From NCBI GenBank assembly GCA_012728855.1, contig JAAYEH010000179.1, positions 33,954 to 97,953 on the forward strand: a stretch of DNA of 64,000 bases. Direction: 5' to 3'. The translations under genes and the position numbers were made by a program. This document shows, piece after piece, positions 1 to 8,136 of this stretch; the stretch's first letter is position 1; each line of letters opens with the position of its first letter. Source of the DNA: Rhodopirellula sp. GTDB lineage: Bacteria > Planctomycetota > Planctomycetia > Pirellulales > Thermoguttaceae. The notes under the pieces are model-generated. The model saw only the letters and a program-made list of their open reading frames with translations, was not told the origin of the DNA and ran no database searches.

Positions 1-706
1 AGTTCAACAAGGCAATCACCACCGGCATATCCGCGCCGCCGATCGGGTTGACCAGGGTGAAACCGAGCACGGATGCCACCACCACGACCAGCCAGTAGAT
101 CCAACCGATCTCAGGGTTCATCACGCCGGCGACCAGCAGACCCAGGACGATGACGCCGAGCAACGCGTTGATCGGCTGCTGGGCCGGATAGCGGATCGGC
201 TTCTTGAACGACTGGTACTCCTCCAGTTTGGCGAAGGCCACCAGACTGCCCCAGAAGGTCACCGCGCCGATCAGGCCGGCCAGCAAACCGGTGAAGACGA
301 TGAACCCGCCCGGCAGGGCCTGCGGATCGCCCGCCGCCACCTTTTCGGCGTTCTTCGCCAGATCGAAAACGGCCAGTTCCGCGCCGGCGACGAGCACCGA
401 GGCGGCGCCCCCGAATCCGTTGAACAGAGCGACCATTTGCGGCATGGCGGTCATCTGCACCCGAACCGCCAGCACGCCGCCGATGACTGAGCCGATGACC
501 AGGCCGATTCCAATCAACCAGTATCCGGAAGGATTGTCGATCAGTTCTCCGGCGAACAAGGTCGCAACAATCGCCAGGAGCATCCCCAGCGCGCCGATGA
601 GGTTGCCTCGCACGGCGCTACGTGGGTGCGTCAGCCCTTTGAGCCCCAGAATGAACAGGATCGCCGCCACCAGGTAGGCCAACAGAATCAGTGCTATCTT
701 ATCCAC
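1..706 (-). CDS. pntB: NAD(P) transhydrogenase beta subunit (partial, 3' end beyond window)
   Basis: This is the membrane and NADP(H)-binding subunit of the proton-translocating transhydrogenase, which uses the proton gradient to reduce NADP+ with NADH. Only the N-terminal 235 residues lie in the window. They form a chain of hydrophobic helices, with the PntB-typical stretch QMVALFNGFGGAAS near residue 87 and NPIGGADMPVVIALLN at the cut end. A GTG start is chosen because it opens directly onto the conserved N-terminal helix (VDKIALILLAYLVAA). The gene lies 62 bp downstream of pntAb in the same orientation, the usual pntAa-pntAb-pntB order. Family assignment is confident; the start is inferred. 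Confidence 0.93.
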   Translation of the reverse strand, partial: MDKIALILLAYLVAAILFILGLKGLTHPRSAVRGNLIGALGMLLAIVATLFAGELIDNPSGYWLIGIGLVIGSVIGGVLAVRVQMTAMPQMVALFNGFGGAASVLVAGAELAVFDLAKNAEKVAAGDPQALPGGFIVFTGLLAGLIGAVTFWGSLVAFAKLEEYQSFKKPIRYPAQQPINALLGVIVLGLLVAGVMNPEIGWIYWLVVVVASVLGFTLVNPIGGADMPVVIALLN

Positions 707-768
707 GGTTCAATCTCTTGCGCAGTGTGCAGACGTTGGTTCAAGACAAAATGGCTCGTCGCCCCGTT

Positions 769-1050
769 TCAGCGTTTTCGCCGGAACATCGCCAACATGC
801 GATTGGTCACCAGGAATCCACCGACGACGTTGATCATCGCCAGGATCACCGCCAGCATTCCCAGCGTTGAAGCCGCCCAGCCGTGGCCCGCCCCGGCGGC
901 GATGATCGCGCCCACGACGGTGATTCCGGAAATTGCATTGGAACCCGACATCAGCGGCGTATGCAGCGTGGGCGGGATCTTGGTAATGATCTCGAAACCG
1001 ACGAAAACGGCCAGCACGAAGATGGTTAGGGCGGTAATAATCATGGTCAT
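769..1050 (-). CDS. pntAb: NAD(P) transhydrogenase alpha subunit, membrane part (PntAb)
   Basis: A 93-residue membrane protein corresponding to the C-terminal helices of a full-length PntA, encoded separately as in many alphaproteobacteria and planctomycetes. Three hydrophobic segments are visible. The conserved turn IPPTLHTPLMSGSNAISG (about residues 25-42) is diagnostic. Its start codon overlaps the stop codon of pntAa by one base, indicating translational coupling. It forms the transmembrane proton channel together with PntB. Confidence 0.95.
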   Translation of the reverse strand: MTMIITALTIFVLAVFVGFEIITKIPPTLHTPLMSGSNAISGITVVGAIIAAGAGHGWAASTLGMLAVILAMINVVGGFLVTNRMLAMFRRKR

Positions 1051-2228
1051 CAGACATTCTCCTGTGGCGATGGCGACGGCTGCGAAGACAAGAGTTCCGT
1101 CACGCGCGGGTTGACGACCTTCCCGTCCCGAGTCACCAGGGTCTCGCGAATGATCTCATCCTCCTCGTTGATCCGAACCTGTCCGTCCTTGACCAGATGG
1201 AGCAGGAAGGTCGTGATGTTCTTGGCGTACATCTGGCTGGCGTGGTAAGGGATCTCCGACGGCAGGTTGGTGGGGCCGAGGATCGTGACGCCGTGCTCGA
1301 CGATCGTCTCGCCCGGCCGGGTCCGATCGCAATTTCCACCCCGTTCCGCCGCCAGGTCGACGACGACCGAACCGGGCGCCATCCCCCTGAGCATCTCGCC
1401 GGTCACCAGGATCGGGGCTTTCTTGCCGGGCACGGCGGCGGTGGTGATCACGACGTCGCTCTCCGCGACCACGCGCGCCATCATCTCGCGCTGCTTGCGG
1501 TAAAACTCCTCGTCCATGGCGCGGGCGTAGCCGCCGGCCGCCTCGGCTTCCGACGCCGCCAGTTCCATCTCCACGAACTTCCCACCCAGGCTCTGCACCT
1601 GCTCCTTGACGGCTGGCCGGACATCGTAGGCGGAAACCACCGCGCCCAACCGTCGCGCCGTGGCGATTGCCTGCAACCCGGCAACGCCGGCGCCGACGAC
1701 GAACACTTTCGCCGCGCTGACGGTCCCGGCGGCAGTCATCAGCATTGGAAACATCCGGGGTAAAGCCTGGGCGGCTAACAGCACGGCACGATATCCGGCC
1801 ACGGTTGCCATCGAGGAGAGGACATCCATGCTCTGGGCGCGCGTGATGCGCGGCAGCAATTCCAGCGAGAAAAGCGTGGCTCCCCGTTCAGCGACCCGGG
1901 CCGCCGCTTGCGGCGAACCGAGCGGATCGCACATGCCGATAACAATCTGCCCGGAACGCATCCGCGGCAGATCGGCCTGGCCCGCCTCGGGATTGGCGCC
2001 GGCGGTCCGGACCTGCAAGAGGATGTCGGCGGCGAACACATCGTCGCGCCCCGCGGCAAGCCGGGCTCCCTTCTCGACATATTGCTCATCCGTATACCCG
2101 GCCTCCAGCCCGGCGCCCGGCTCGAACACCACACCAAGTCCGGCCTTGACCAGCGCCGCAACGGCGGCTGGCACGAGCGCCACTCGTCGCTCGCCGGGGA
2201 AGCTCTCTTTCGCAACTGCTACATTCAT
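1050..2228 (-). CDS. pntAa: NAD(P) transhydrogenase alpha subunit, NAD(H)-binding part (PntAa)
   Basis: A 392-residue soluble NAD(H)-binding subunit related to alanine dehydrogenase. The N-terminus MNVAVAKESFPGERRVALVP is the classic opening of this family and sets the start. An upstream in-frame extension of 50 codons has no homology and is rejected. The Rossmann motif VFVVGAGVAGLQAIATARRLG lies near residues 165-185, followed by AYDVRPAVKEQVQSLGGKF. No strong Shine-Dalgarno is visible. First gene of the minus-strand pnt operon; the 268 bp between it and the divergent rplM must hold both promoters. Confidence 0.95.
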   Translation of the reverse strand: MNVAVAKESFPGERRVALVPAAVAALVKAGLGVVFEPGAGLEAGYTDEQYVEKGARLAAGRDDVFAADILLQVRTAGANPEAGQADLPRMRSGQIVIGMCDPLGSPQAAARVAERGATLFSLELLPRITRAQSMDVLSSMATVAGYRAVLLAAQALPRMFPMLMTAAGTVSAAKVFVVGAGVAGLQAIATARRLGAVVSAYDVRPAVKEQVQSLGGKFVEMELAASEAEAAGGYARAMDEEFYRKQREMMARVVAESDVVITTAAVPGKKAPILVTGEMLRGMAPGSVVVDLAAERGGNCDRTRPGETIVEHGVTILGPTNLPSEIPYHASQMYAKNITTFLLHLVKDGQVRINEEDEIIRETLVTRDGKVVNPRVTELLSSQPSPSPQENV

Positions 2229-2496
2229 GGCTGTTCGTGTTGCAAGCAGGTCTAAAAATTGGATCCTCGCAGTGCCAAGCTCGCCATTATGAATGATGGT
2301 TGCCGCGAGCACACCCCCCCGAACACGGGGAGAGATGGCAGAAATCATTCCGCCGTGGGGGCGAGGGAGCCTTGCCATCCCGTCAGTAAAGCGGTAAATT
2401 AGCAGTTTCGCATGGTTTCCAGAGCGATCAGAGGCAAGCTGAGGCGGCGGGAATGCGTTGTGCCGTCGGAAGTTGCAGCAAAGGACACGAGTGCAG

Positions 2497-2967
2497 ATGA
2501 TGAAGACCTACATGGCCCGCCCCCAAGACTTCGATCCGGGATGGTGGCTCGTCGACGCCAAGGATAAGGTGGTCGGCCGGCTGGCCAGCGAGATCGCGAC
2601 AATCCTGATGGGTAAGCACCGGCCCACCTATACCCCCCATGTTGACACGGGCGATTTCGTCGTGGTTCTGAATGCGGACAAGGTCGTCTTCATGGGGAAC
2701 AAGTGGGATCAGAAGCGATACACCTGGACGACCGGCTACGCCGGGCTGCGATCGGAGACGGCCGCCGAGCGCTTCGCCCGCAAGCCGGAGCGGATCCTCA
2801 CCGAAGCCGTGCGGCGGATGTTGCCCAAGAACAAACTGGGCGTGAAGATGCTCTCGAAGCTCAAGGTCTACGTGGGCGACAGCCATCCGCACCAGGCGCA
2901 GCAACCGCAGCCGATCGAATTGGGCGTGAAGAAACAAAAGGCCACCAAGCAAACGTCGCAGGCATAA
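2497..2967 (+). CDS. rplM: 50S ribosomal protein L13
   Basis: Ribosomal protein L13, 156 residues from the first of two adjacent ATGs (the second at 2500 is equally possible). Typical motifs are [16 protein letters not shown] near the N-terminus, [19 protein letters not shown], and [24 protein letters not shown] lies about 12 bases upstream of the start. The Lys/Gln-rich C-terminal tail (after about residue 135) is slightly longer than in E. coli. It is followed 13 bp later by rpsI, the universally conserved L13-S9 pair. Confidence 0.97.
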   Translation: MMKTYMARPQDFDPGWWLVDAKDKVVGRLASEIATILMGKHRPTYTPHVDTGDFVVVLNADKVVFMGNKWDQKRYTWTTGYAGLRSETAAERFARKPERILTEAVRRMLPKNKLGVKMLSKLKVYVGDSHPHQAQQPQPIELGVKKQKATKQTSQA

Positions 2968-2980
2968 CCAGGAAAGATCC

Positions 2981-3403
2981 ATGTCAGAAGCCACCACAAT
3001 GGAAGGCACGATCAAGCCCGATGTCGCATTGGGAACGGGGCGGCGCAAGACGTCCGTTGCTCGTGTGCGACTGTTTCAAGGCGGCGGCAAGCTCACGATC
3101 AACGAGCGGCCCCTCGAAGAGTTCTTCCCCATCGAACAACACCGAAAGGCCGTTCTGGCGCCGTTGGTCGGCACGGGGATGCGGGATCAGGTCGACGTAT
3201 CGATCCGCGTTCACGGCGGCGGCGTCACCGGCCAAGCGGATGCCTGCAAGCTCGGGATCGCTCGAGCGCTGAAGTCGTTTGCGTCGGAAGTGGAAGGCGC
3301 TCTTCGCGACAACAACCTGCTGACTCGCGACGGCCGCATGAAAGAGCGGAAGAAGTACGGTCTCCGCGGTGCCCGCCGGGGAACGCAGTTCTCGAAGCGA
3401 TAG
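2981..3403 (+). CDS. rpsI: 30S ribosomal protein S9
   Basis: Ribosomal protein S9, 140 residues. The family signature is visible: GTGRRKTSVARVRLF near the N-terminus, the central RVHGGGVTGQADACKLGIARAL, and the C-terminal tail ending in KKYGLRGARRGTQFSKR, whose basic end reaches the P-site tRNA. It lies directly downstream of rplM and shares its transcript. About ten extra N-terminal residues precede the conserved core. Confidence 0.97.
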   Translation: MSEATTMEGTIKPDVALGTGRRKTSVARVRLFQGGGKLTINERPLEEFFPIEQHRKAVLAPLVGTGMRDQVDVSIRVHGGGVTGQADACKLGIARALKSFASEVEGALRDNNLLTRDGRMKERKKYGLRGARRGTQFSKR

Positions 3404-3415
3404 CATGACCTCTGG

Positions 3416-3446
3416 CCGAATCGGCGGCCCAGCGCCGCCAATTCGG
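3416..3446. terminator. GC-rich hairpin after rpsI
   Basis: A 13-base inverted repeat with a single mismatch (ccgaatcggcggc / gccgccaattcgg) encloses a 5-base loop just downstream of the rpsI stop and upstream of arsC. No clear T-run follows, so intrinsic termination is only possible. It may simply separate the ribosomal transcript from the arsenic genes. Confidence 0.45.
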
Positions 3447-3470
3447 CGATCAGACCCGCTTTCAGTGGCG

Positions 3471-3896
3471 ATGCTGAAAATTCTCTTTCTCTGTACCGGC
3501 AACTCCTGCCGCAGCCAAATGGCCGAAGGGTGGGCTATTCACCTGAAGGGTGGTGTATTGCATCCTTGTTCGGCGGGCATTGAAACGCACGGTCTGAATC
3601 CCATCGCCGTCGAGGTGATGGCTGAAGCGGGCGTCGACATTTCCGGGCATCGGTCCAAGCACCTCGACGAGCTTCGCGACGTCGATTTCGATCACGTCAT
3701 CACGGTTTGCGGCAATGCGCATGAATCTTGCCCGGTCTTTCCTGGCAACACCCGGGTGAGGCACGTGGGATTCGACGACCCACCCCGGCTGGCCAAAACG
3801 GCCGCCACCGACGAAGAAGCACGGAAACATTACCGGCGCGTTCGAGACGAAATTCGAGCCTTTGTCGAGACTTTGCCCGAGGCGTTGGATTCGTAA
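3471..3896 (+). CDS. arsC: Arsenate reductase, LMW-phosphatase (thioredoxin-coupled) type
   Basis: Reduces As(V) to As(III) before efflux. The 141-residue protein has the low-molecular-weight phosphatase fold. The P-loop CTGNSCRSQMAEGW (CX5R) is at residues 8-21. The pair of resolving cysteines in VCGNAHESC has the exact six-residue spacing of the Cys82/Cys89 pair of S. aureus-type ArsC, pointing to thioredoxin recycling. The ATG chosen opens directly on MLKILFLCTGNS; 34 in-frame upstream codons are unlikely to be coding. It ends only 8 bp before the -35 box of the arsR promoter. Confidence 0.93.
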   Translation: MLKILFLCTGNSCRSQMAEGWAIHLKGGVLHPCSAGIETHGLNPIAVEVMAEAGVDISGHRSKHLDELRDVDFDHVITVCGNAHESCPVFPGNTRVRHVGFDDPPRLAKTAATDEEARKHYRRVRDEIRAFVETLPEALDS

Positions 3897-3904
3897 ACTG
3901 CGGG

Positions 3905-3933
3905 TTGACAGCATTTGCTTATTTGGCTATAGT
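3905..3933 (+). promoter_or_regulatory. Sigma-70-type promoter of the arsR-permease operon
   Basis: TTGACA and TATAGT are separated by exactly 17 bases, located between the arsC stop and the ATG of the first arsR. The consensus match is far better than is usual in this window. No convincing dyad operator was found around it, though ArsR control is expected from context. Confidence 0.75.
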
Positions 3934-3965
3934 TGCAAGTATCCCACTGCCGATACGAGGAACTA

Positions 3966-4289
3966 ATGGACGCCAAGCGATTAGCCAAGTACGAAGCCCG
4001 TGCCCGCATCATCAAGGCGATGGCCCACCCGGCGCGCCTGCTGATTGTGGACGAACTATCCACAGTCGGCGAGCGGTGCGTCTGCGAGCTGACCGAGATG
4101 ATCGGTACGGATATGTCGACCGTGTCGCGGCACTTGGCGGTCCTGAAGGGGGCGGGGCTGGTGGAAGACGAGAAACGCGGGCAGATGGTCTTTTACCGTC
4201 TTCGCGTGAAATGCATTCTGAGCTTTTTCGATTGCATCGAATCGGTCTTGGAGTGCAACGCCAGGAGCCAGCAAGAGCTGCTCACCTAG
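3966..4289 (+). CDS. arsR: ArsR/SmtB-family metalloid-responsive repressor (first of three)
   Basis: Winged-helix repressor of 108 residues. Helix alpha-3 carries the metalloid-binding motif GERCVCELTEM (the ELCVCDL box of classical ArsR), followed by the recognition helix MSTVSRHLAVLKGAGLVEDE. Two further cysteines sit near the C-terminus (FFDCIESVLECNA), which could give a three-thiolate As(III) site. GAGG lies 5 bases before the ATG. It starts the operon that continues with the permease, Trx, DGC, arsF, arsF and arsG genes, and it probably represses the 3905 promoter. Confidence 0.93.
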   Translation: MDAKRLAKYEARARIIKAMAHPARLLIVDELSTVGERCVCELTEMIGTDMSTVSRHLAVLKGAGLVEDEKRGQMVFYRLRVKCILSFFDCIESVLECNARSQQELLT

Positions 4290-4387
4290 AGGCCGGTGTT
4301 CCTCACTCGGCCCGTTTCTTTTACAGGATACTTGCCAATTTCGCCAAACAGCCCAGCATAGCGGTGGGCCTGTGAGAAAGGGATCTC

Positions 4388-5716
4388 TTGGTGGACAAGA
4401 AGCAGCTATCGATTCTAGCCGCCCTGGTCGGCGTGTTTCTCTTCGCTTACTACGTGAACTTCGCCAGCGTGGAAATCCAGAACGCGATCATGGAAGCGTT
4501 CTACATGCTCCAATGGTATGTTCGCTACCACACGCTGGCTTGCGTCGTGCCGGCCATGTTCATCGCCGGGGCCATCGCCACCTTCTTTTCCAAGGAAGCC
4601 GTGCTGCGCCACCTCGGGCCGAAGGCCAATAAGGTGGAAGCCTACAGCGTGGCTTCCGTATCCGGCACGGTGCTGGCGGTTTGCTCGTGCAGTGTTTTGC
4701 CGATGTTTGCCGGCATCTATCGCGTGGGGGCCGGCCTGGGTCCGGCCTCGGCCTTCCTTTATTCCGGACCGGCGATCAACGTGATGGCTATCTTTCTTAC
4801 GGCGCGCGTCCTCGGCTTCGATCTCGGGATCGCCCGAATCATCGGCTCGATCGTCTTCGCCGTCGTCATCGGACTGGTAATGGCAGCCATCTTCCGGAAG
4901 GATGAAGAAGAACGTACGGCCGCGGTGATGCAGTTGCCCGAGCCGCCGCCGGCCAAGCGGAGCCTCTGGCAGACAGCCCTGTTCTTCATCTCGATGATCG
5001 CCTTTCTCGTCTTCAGCGACTGGGCGAGCCCCAGCCAGACGATCATCGAGAAGACAGACGGCACACATATGCACGTAACGGTCCTGATTCGTACCGCAGA
5101 GACCTATCGGGTCCAACTCGAGGAGCCGCTTGGCGATCTCAAAAAGGGCGCCAAGCTGATGGTCAATATCGACGATATCGCCTCGGAAGAGGACCACACG
5201 CCGGAGGGCTATGGTTGGGTCGCCTGGGTGTTTCACCATCGTTGGTATTTCGCCGGCGTGCTTTTCCTTGCGGTGCTGGCCATGGCGTGGCAGTGGTTCG
5301 ACCTGGAAGAACTGGCCGAATGGATGGATCAGACGTGGAGCTTTTCCAAGTCGATCATTCCGCTGTTGTTCGGTGGAGTCCTGGTAACCGGGTTCGTCGG
5401 GGCCCTCATCCCCGAGCGGATCGTGGCCAGTTGGGTGGGCGGCGACAGTTTTCGGGCCAATCTGGTGGCTTCGATGATCGGCGGCATGTGGTACTTCGCC
5501 ACGCTGACCGAAATCCCGATTTTGGAGGCCCTCATCGGACTCGGCATGGGTCGGGGCCCAGCCCTGGCACTGCTCCTGGCAGGGCCCGCCTTGTCGCTGC
5601 CGAGCATTGCGGTTATCTACAGTGTGATTGGGTTCAAGAAGACGGCTATGTTCGTCTTCCTCACAGTGATCATGAGCACGATCGTCGGCATGGTTTTCGG
5701 CTGGTTCTTCGTCTGA
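4388..5716 (+). CDS. SO_0444/ArsP-type permease (DUF318 family)
   Basis: Polytopic inner-membrane permease of about 441 residues. Relatives include ArsP (trivalent organoarsenical efflux) and the SO_0444 Cu/Zn efflux family. The CSCSVLPMFAGIYRVGAGLG segment with its Cys pair (near residue 97) and a C-terminal repeat rich in Gly and Pro are typical. A soluble insert of about 70 residues lies between the two halves. TTG (4388) or the next codon GTG (4391) can start; gaaaggga lies just upstream. The ars context favours an arsenical substrate, but metal efflux cannot be excluded. Confidence 0.85.
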   Translation: MVDKKQLSILAALVGVFLFAYYVNFASVEIQNAIMEAFYMLQWYVRYHTLACVVPAMFIAGAIATFFSKEAVLRHLGPKANKVEAYSVASVSGTVLAVCSCSVLPMFAGIYRVGAGLGPASAFLYSGPAINVMAIFLTARVLGFDLGIARIIGSIVFAVVIGLVMAAIFRKDEEERTAAVMQLPEPPPAKRSLWQTALFFISMIAFLVFSDWASPSQTIIEKTDGTHMHVTVLIRTAETYRVQLEEPLGDLKKGAKLMVNIDDIASEEDHTPEGYGWVAWVFHHRWYFAGVLFLAVLAMAWQWFDLEELAEWMDQTWSFSKSIIPLLFGGVLVTGFVGALIPERIVASWVGGDSFRANLVASMIGGMWYFATLTEIPILEALIGLGMGRGPALALLLAGPALSLPSIAVIYSVIGFKKTAMFVFLTVIMSTIVGMVFGWFFV

Positions 5717-5764
5717 AAACCAGGCTGCGGACATTAGAGTCCCTTGAAGCAAGGAGAATGAAAG

Positions 5765-5998
5765 ATGAAACTGATCCAGGTATTGGGCCCCGGCTGCTCG
5801 AAATGCGAGAAACTCAAGCACAACGCCGAAGAGGCGGTCCGGCAGTCGGGAGTCGAGGCGATTGTCGAAAAGATCACCGACATCAACGTCATTACCGGTT
5901 TCGGCGTGATGATGACGCCGGCGCTGGCCGTGGACGGGGAGGTGAAGATCGTCGGCAAAGTGCCGTCGGCCAACGAAATTGCGAAGCTGCTGGCGTAG
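5765..5998 (+). CDS. Small thioredoxin-like redox protein
   Basis: A 77-residue cytoplasmic mini-thioredoxin with active site GPGCSKCEKL at residues 8-17 and the cis-proline loop MMTPALAVDGEV. It belongs to the small redox-active disulfide proteins usually encoded next to DUF318 permeases. It lies 48 bp behind the permease with AAGGAGAATGAAAG before the ATG. It probably provides thiols to the permease or to ArsC; its partner is inferred. Confidence 0.9.
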   Translation: MKLIQVLGPGCSKCEKLKHNAEEAVRQSGVEAIVEKITDINVITGFGVMMTPALAVDGEVKIVGKVPSANEIAKLLA

Positions 5999-6063
5999 CC
6001 ATCGGCCGGGACGTAATTCGACTGTCCACGTTCATTTCTCTGATTACGAAAGGGAGTATTGCA

Positions 6064-6462
6064 ATGACGGAGGCAAACCAGAACGCCTGCTGCTCGTGCA
6101 GTGCCGCTCCGAAATTGATCTTCGCCTGTTCCGGTGCGGCCGACGTGGGGCGGATCTCCGATCTGGCGGCGCGCAAGCTGACCGCGGAAGGGGCAGGGAA
6201 GATGTTCTGTCTGGCCGGGATCGGTGGGCACGTCACCGGCATCGTCGCCACCACTCGTGCCGCGGCTGCCATTCTGGCGATCGATGGTTGCCCGCTGGAT
6301 TGTGCCCGCAAGACCCTTGAAGCGTCTGAGTTCCGTCAGTTCGAGCATTTGCGGCTCTCGGATTTGGGAATGGAAAAGGGGCAGTCGCCTGCCACGGATG
6401 AACGGATCGAACAGGTCGTCGAGCGTGGCCGGATGTCTCTGGCCGCAGGGACGCAAGTTTAG
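6064..6462 (+). CDS. Putative zinc-binding protein, DGC domain
   Basis: A 132-residue soluble protein of the DGC (PF08859-type) family. It contains ACCSCS near the N-terminus, a central FACSGAADVGR segment, and DGCPLDCARK at about residues 77-86, which gives the family its name. Cysteine clusters imply metal or metalloid binding. Such proteins often sit between the thioredoxin-like and permease genes of arsenic and zinc clusters. Function beyond metal binding is not established. Confidence 0.85.
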   Translation: MTEANQNACCSCSAAPKLIFACSGAADVGRISDLAARKLTAEGAGKMFCLAGIGGHVTGIVATTRAAAAILAIDGCPLDCARKTLEASEFRQFEHLRLSDLGMEKGQSPATDERIEQVVERGRMSLAAGTQV

Positions 6463-6475
6463 GAGTATATGAAAA

Positions 6476-6961
6476 ATGAAACCGAAGGACGCAGTCACCA
6501 TCGAACTGCTCTTATTCGTTGCCGCCAGCATTGTGGTTCTCGTCGTGAAAAGCCTGCGGCAGAGTCCGGTGGCCGAGGCGTCGGCTCAACCGGCGGGTGC
6601 GAGTTCCGCTCCCCCAATGCCGTCGGATGGATTGGTGGCCTACTATTTCCACTCGAACACCCGCTGCCCAACCTGCCAGAGCATCGAGGCGTACGCCCAC
6701 GAGGCAATTGAAACCGGATTTGCCGATGCGATGGAAGACGGCCGGATTCAGTGGCAAGTCTTAAACTACGAGAAGCCCGAAAACAGCGGGCTTGCCCGGA
6801 AGTATGAGATCGCCATGCCGATGGTCGTGCTTGTGAAAAGAGAAGGCGGCGCGGAAACGAGTTGGAAGAGTCTCGACCGCGTCTGGGAACTCACCGGAGA
6901 AAAGGACGAGTTCGTCCAGTACGTGCAAGAAGAAACACGGAGCCTACTAGGCTATCAGTAA
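6476..6961 (+). CDS. arsF: ArsF-like nitrophenylarsenical reductase subunit (copy 1)
   Basis: A 161-residue membrane-anchored thioredoxin-fold protein with one N-terminal helix (LLLFVAASIVVLVVK), a linker, and the motif YYFHSNTRCPTCQSIE at about residues 59-74. Proteins with HxxxRCxTC are named for ArsF, part of a reductase of nitroaromatic arsenicals. It starts 13 bp after the DGC gene. A second copy follows, so gene duplication is evident; the shared core is F-H-x-x-x-R-C-P-T-C. The substrate here is inferred from family and context. Confidence 0.82.
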   Translation: MKPKDAVTIELLLFVAASIVVLVVKSLRQSPVAEASAQPAGASSAPPMPSDGLVAYYFHSNTRCPTCQSIEAYAHEAIETGFADAMEDGRIQWQVLNYEKPENSGLARKYEIAMPMVVLVKREGGAETSWKSLDRVWELTGEKDEFVQYVQEETRSLLGYQ

Positions 6962-6988
6962 GCCGCATTCAATTTGAGGAGATTTGAA

Positions 6989-7447
6989 ATGAAGGTGCGC
7001 GTTCTTGGGATTACGCTGCTGGTTGTTTCCGCCATGGTCGTCTCGGCGGCCGGTCTCCGGCTCGACGTTGCAGGCGATGTGCGCGCCGACTCGCCGCAGG
7101 GGGCCCCGGCTCGCCGTGTGATTGCCTGCTATTTCCACCGCACGCAGCGTTGCCCTACCTGCTTGAAGATCGGTTCCTACGTCGAAGAAGCGGTCAAGTC
7201 CGGGTTCGCCAGAGAGATCGCCGACGGCCGGGTCGTTCTCACGATGGTCGACTTCCAGGATCCGAGAAACGAGAAACTCGTTAGCGCGTATAAGATCACC
7301 GGCCCCACTCTGGTGGTTATCGACGCGGCGGGCGACAAGGCGGCGGAGTGGAAGCCGGCGCCGAAGGTCTGGAGCCTGGTGGGAAAGAAGCCCGAATTCC
7401 TGAAGTACGTTCAGGACGAAGTCCGCGGTTACCTGGAGAGGCAGTAA
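6989..7447 (+). CDS. arsF: ArsF-like nitrophenylarsenical reductase subunit (copy 2)
   Basis: A 152-residue paralog of the preceding gene with an N-terminal signal or anchor segment and the motif CYFHRTQRCPTCLKIGSY around residues 47-64. The remaining thioredoxin-like fold aligns with copy 1, and both end in an acidic helix followed by a short tail (YVQDEVRGYLERQ here). GAGGAGATTTGAA precedes the ATG. Its stop overlaps the start of the arsG-like permease by one base, so reductase and exporter are translationally coupled. Confidence 0.82.
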   Translation: MKVRVLGITLLVVSAMVVSAAGLRLDVAGDVRADSPQGAPARRVIACYFHRTQRCPTCLKIGSYVEEAVKSGFAREIADGRVVLTMVDFQDPRNEKLVSAYKITGPTLVVIDAAGDKAAEWKPAPKVWSLVGKKPEFLKYVQDEVRGYLERQ

Positions 7448-8136
7448 TGACGGAATTTGTTTTCGGTGCGGCCTCGGCATTGTGGCTGGGGGTGCTCACG
7501 TCGATCAGCCCCTGCCCGCTGGCCACGAATATCGCGGCCATCTCCTACATTGGCCGTCGCGTGGGCAATTCCCGCCAGGTCTTCCTGACGGGCGTCCTCT
7601 ACACGGTCGGCCGCACGGTGGCCTACCTGGCCCTGGCGATCATTCTCGTAGCCAGTGTGCTCTCGGTGCCGCAGATCTCGCTTTTCCTTCAGAAATACAT
7701 GCACCTTGTGCTTGGGCCGATCCTGATCGTCGTGGGCATGTTCCTGCTGGGGCTGATCCAGTTCAGCATGGGCGGCGGCGGCATGGGGGCGGCGATGCAG
7801 AAGCGCGTGGATGCGATGGGGATCTGGGGAGCCGTGCCCTTGGGTGTGGTCTTCGCCTTGTCGTTCTGCCCGACCTCGGCGGCGTTGTTCTTCGGAAGCC
7901 TGATCCCGCTGTCGCTCAGCGTCAATTCGAGCGTGACCCTGCCGCTGGTCTACGGAGTCGGCACGGCATTGCCGGTGATGGTGTTCGCCGCCATCATTGC
8001 CTTGAGCGCGCAGTCGCTCGGAAGGGCGTTCGACGTGCTGTCGAAGATCGAGTGGTGGGCGCGGATGATCACGGGCGCAATTTTCCTCGCCGTGGGGTTC
8101 TGGTTCTCGCTGAAGTACATTTTCGAGATCGTCTGA
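7447..8136 (+). CDS. arsG: ArsG-like CcdA/TauE-type efflux permease
   Basis: A 229-residue membrane protein with six predicted helices, related to CcdA/DsbD. Each half has a Pro-Cys motif in the first helix: LTSISPCPLATN near residue 20 and ALSFCPTSAALF near residue 138. This pattern matches ArsG, the proposed exporter of aminoaromatic arsenicals formed by the ArsF system. A cytochrome c biogenesis type thiol transporter that delivers electrons to ArsF is the main alternative. Its stop overlaps the radical SAM remnant start. Confidence 0.8.
   Translation: MTEFVFGAASALWLGVLTSISPCPLATNIAAISYIGRRVGNSRQVFLTGVLYTVGRTVAYLALAIILVASVLSVPQISLFLQKYMHLVLGPILIVVGMFLLGLIQFSMGGGGMGAAMQKRVDAMGIWGAVPLGVVFALSFCPTSAALFFGSLIPLSLSVNSSVTLPLVYGVGTALPVMVFAAIIALSAQSLGRAFDVLSKIEWWARMITGAIFLAVGFWFSLKYIFEIV

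Noticed and set aside
3905..3966. Dyad operator in front of the first arsR
   Set aside because: Only weak half-sites (ttgc...gcaa) are visible; not good enough to call.
4415..5821. Long minus-strand open frame (468 codons) opposite the permease gene
   Set aside because: Its product is His/Asp/Gly-rich with no fold signals. The plus-strand gene has clear family motifs. A GC-rich shadow.
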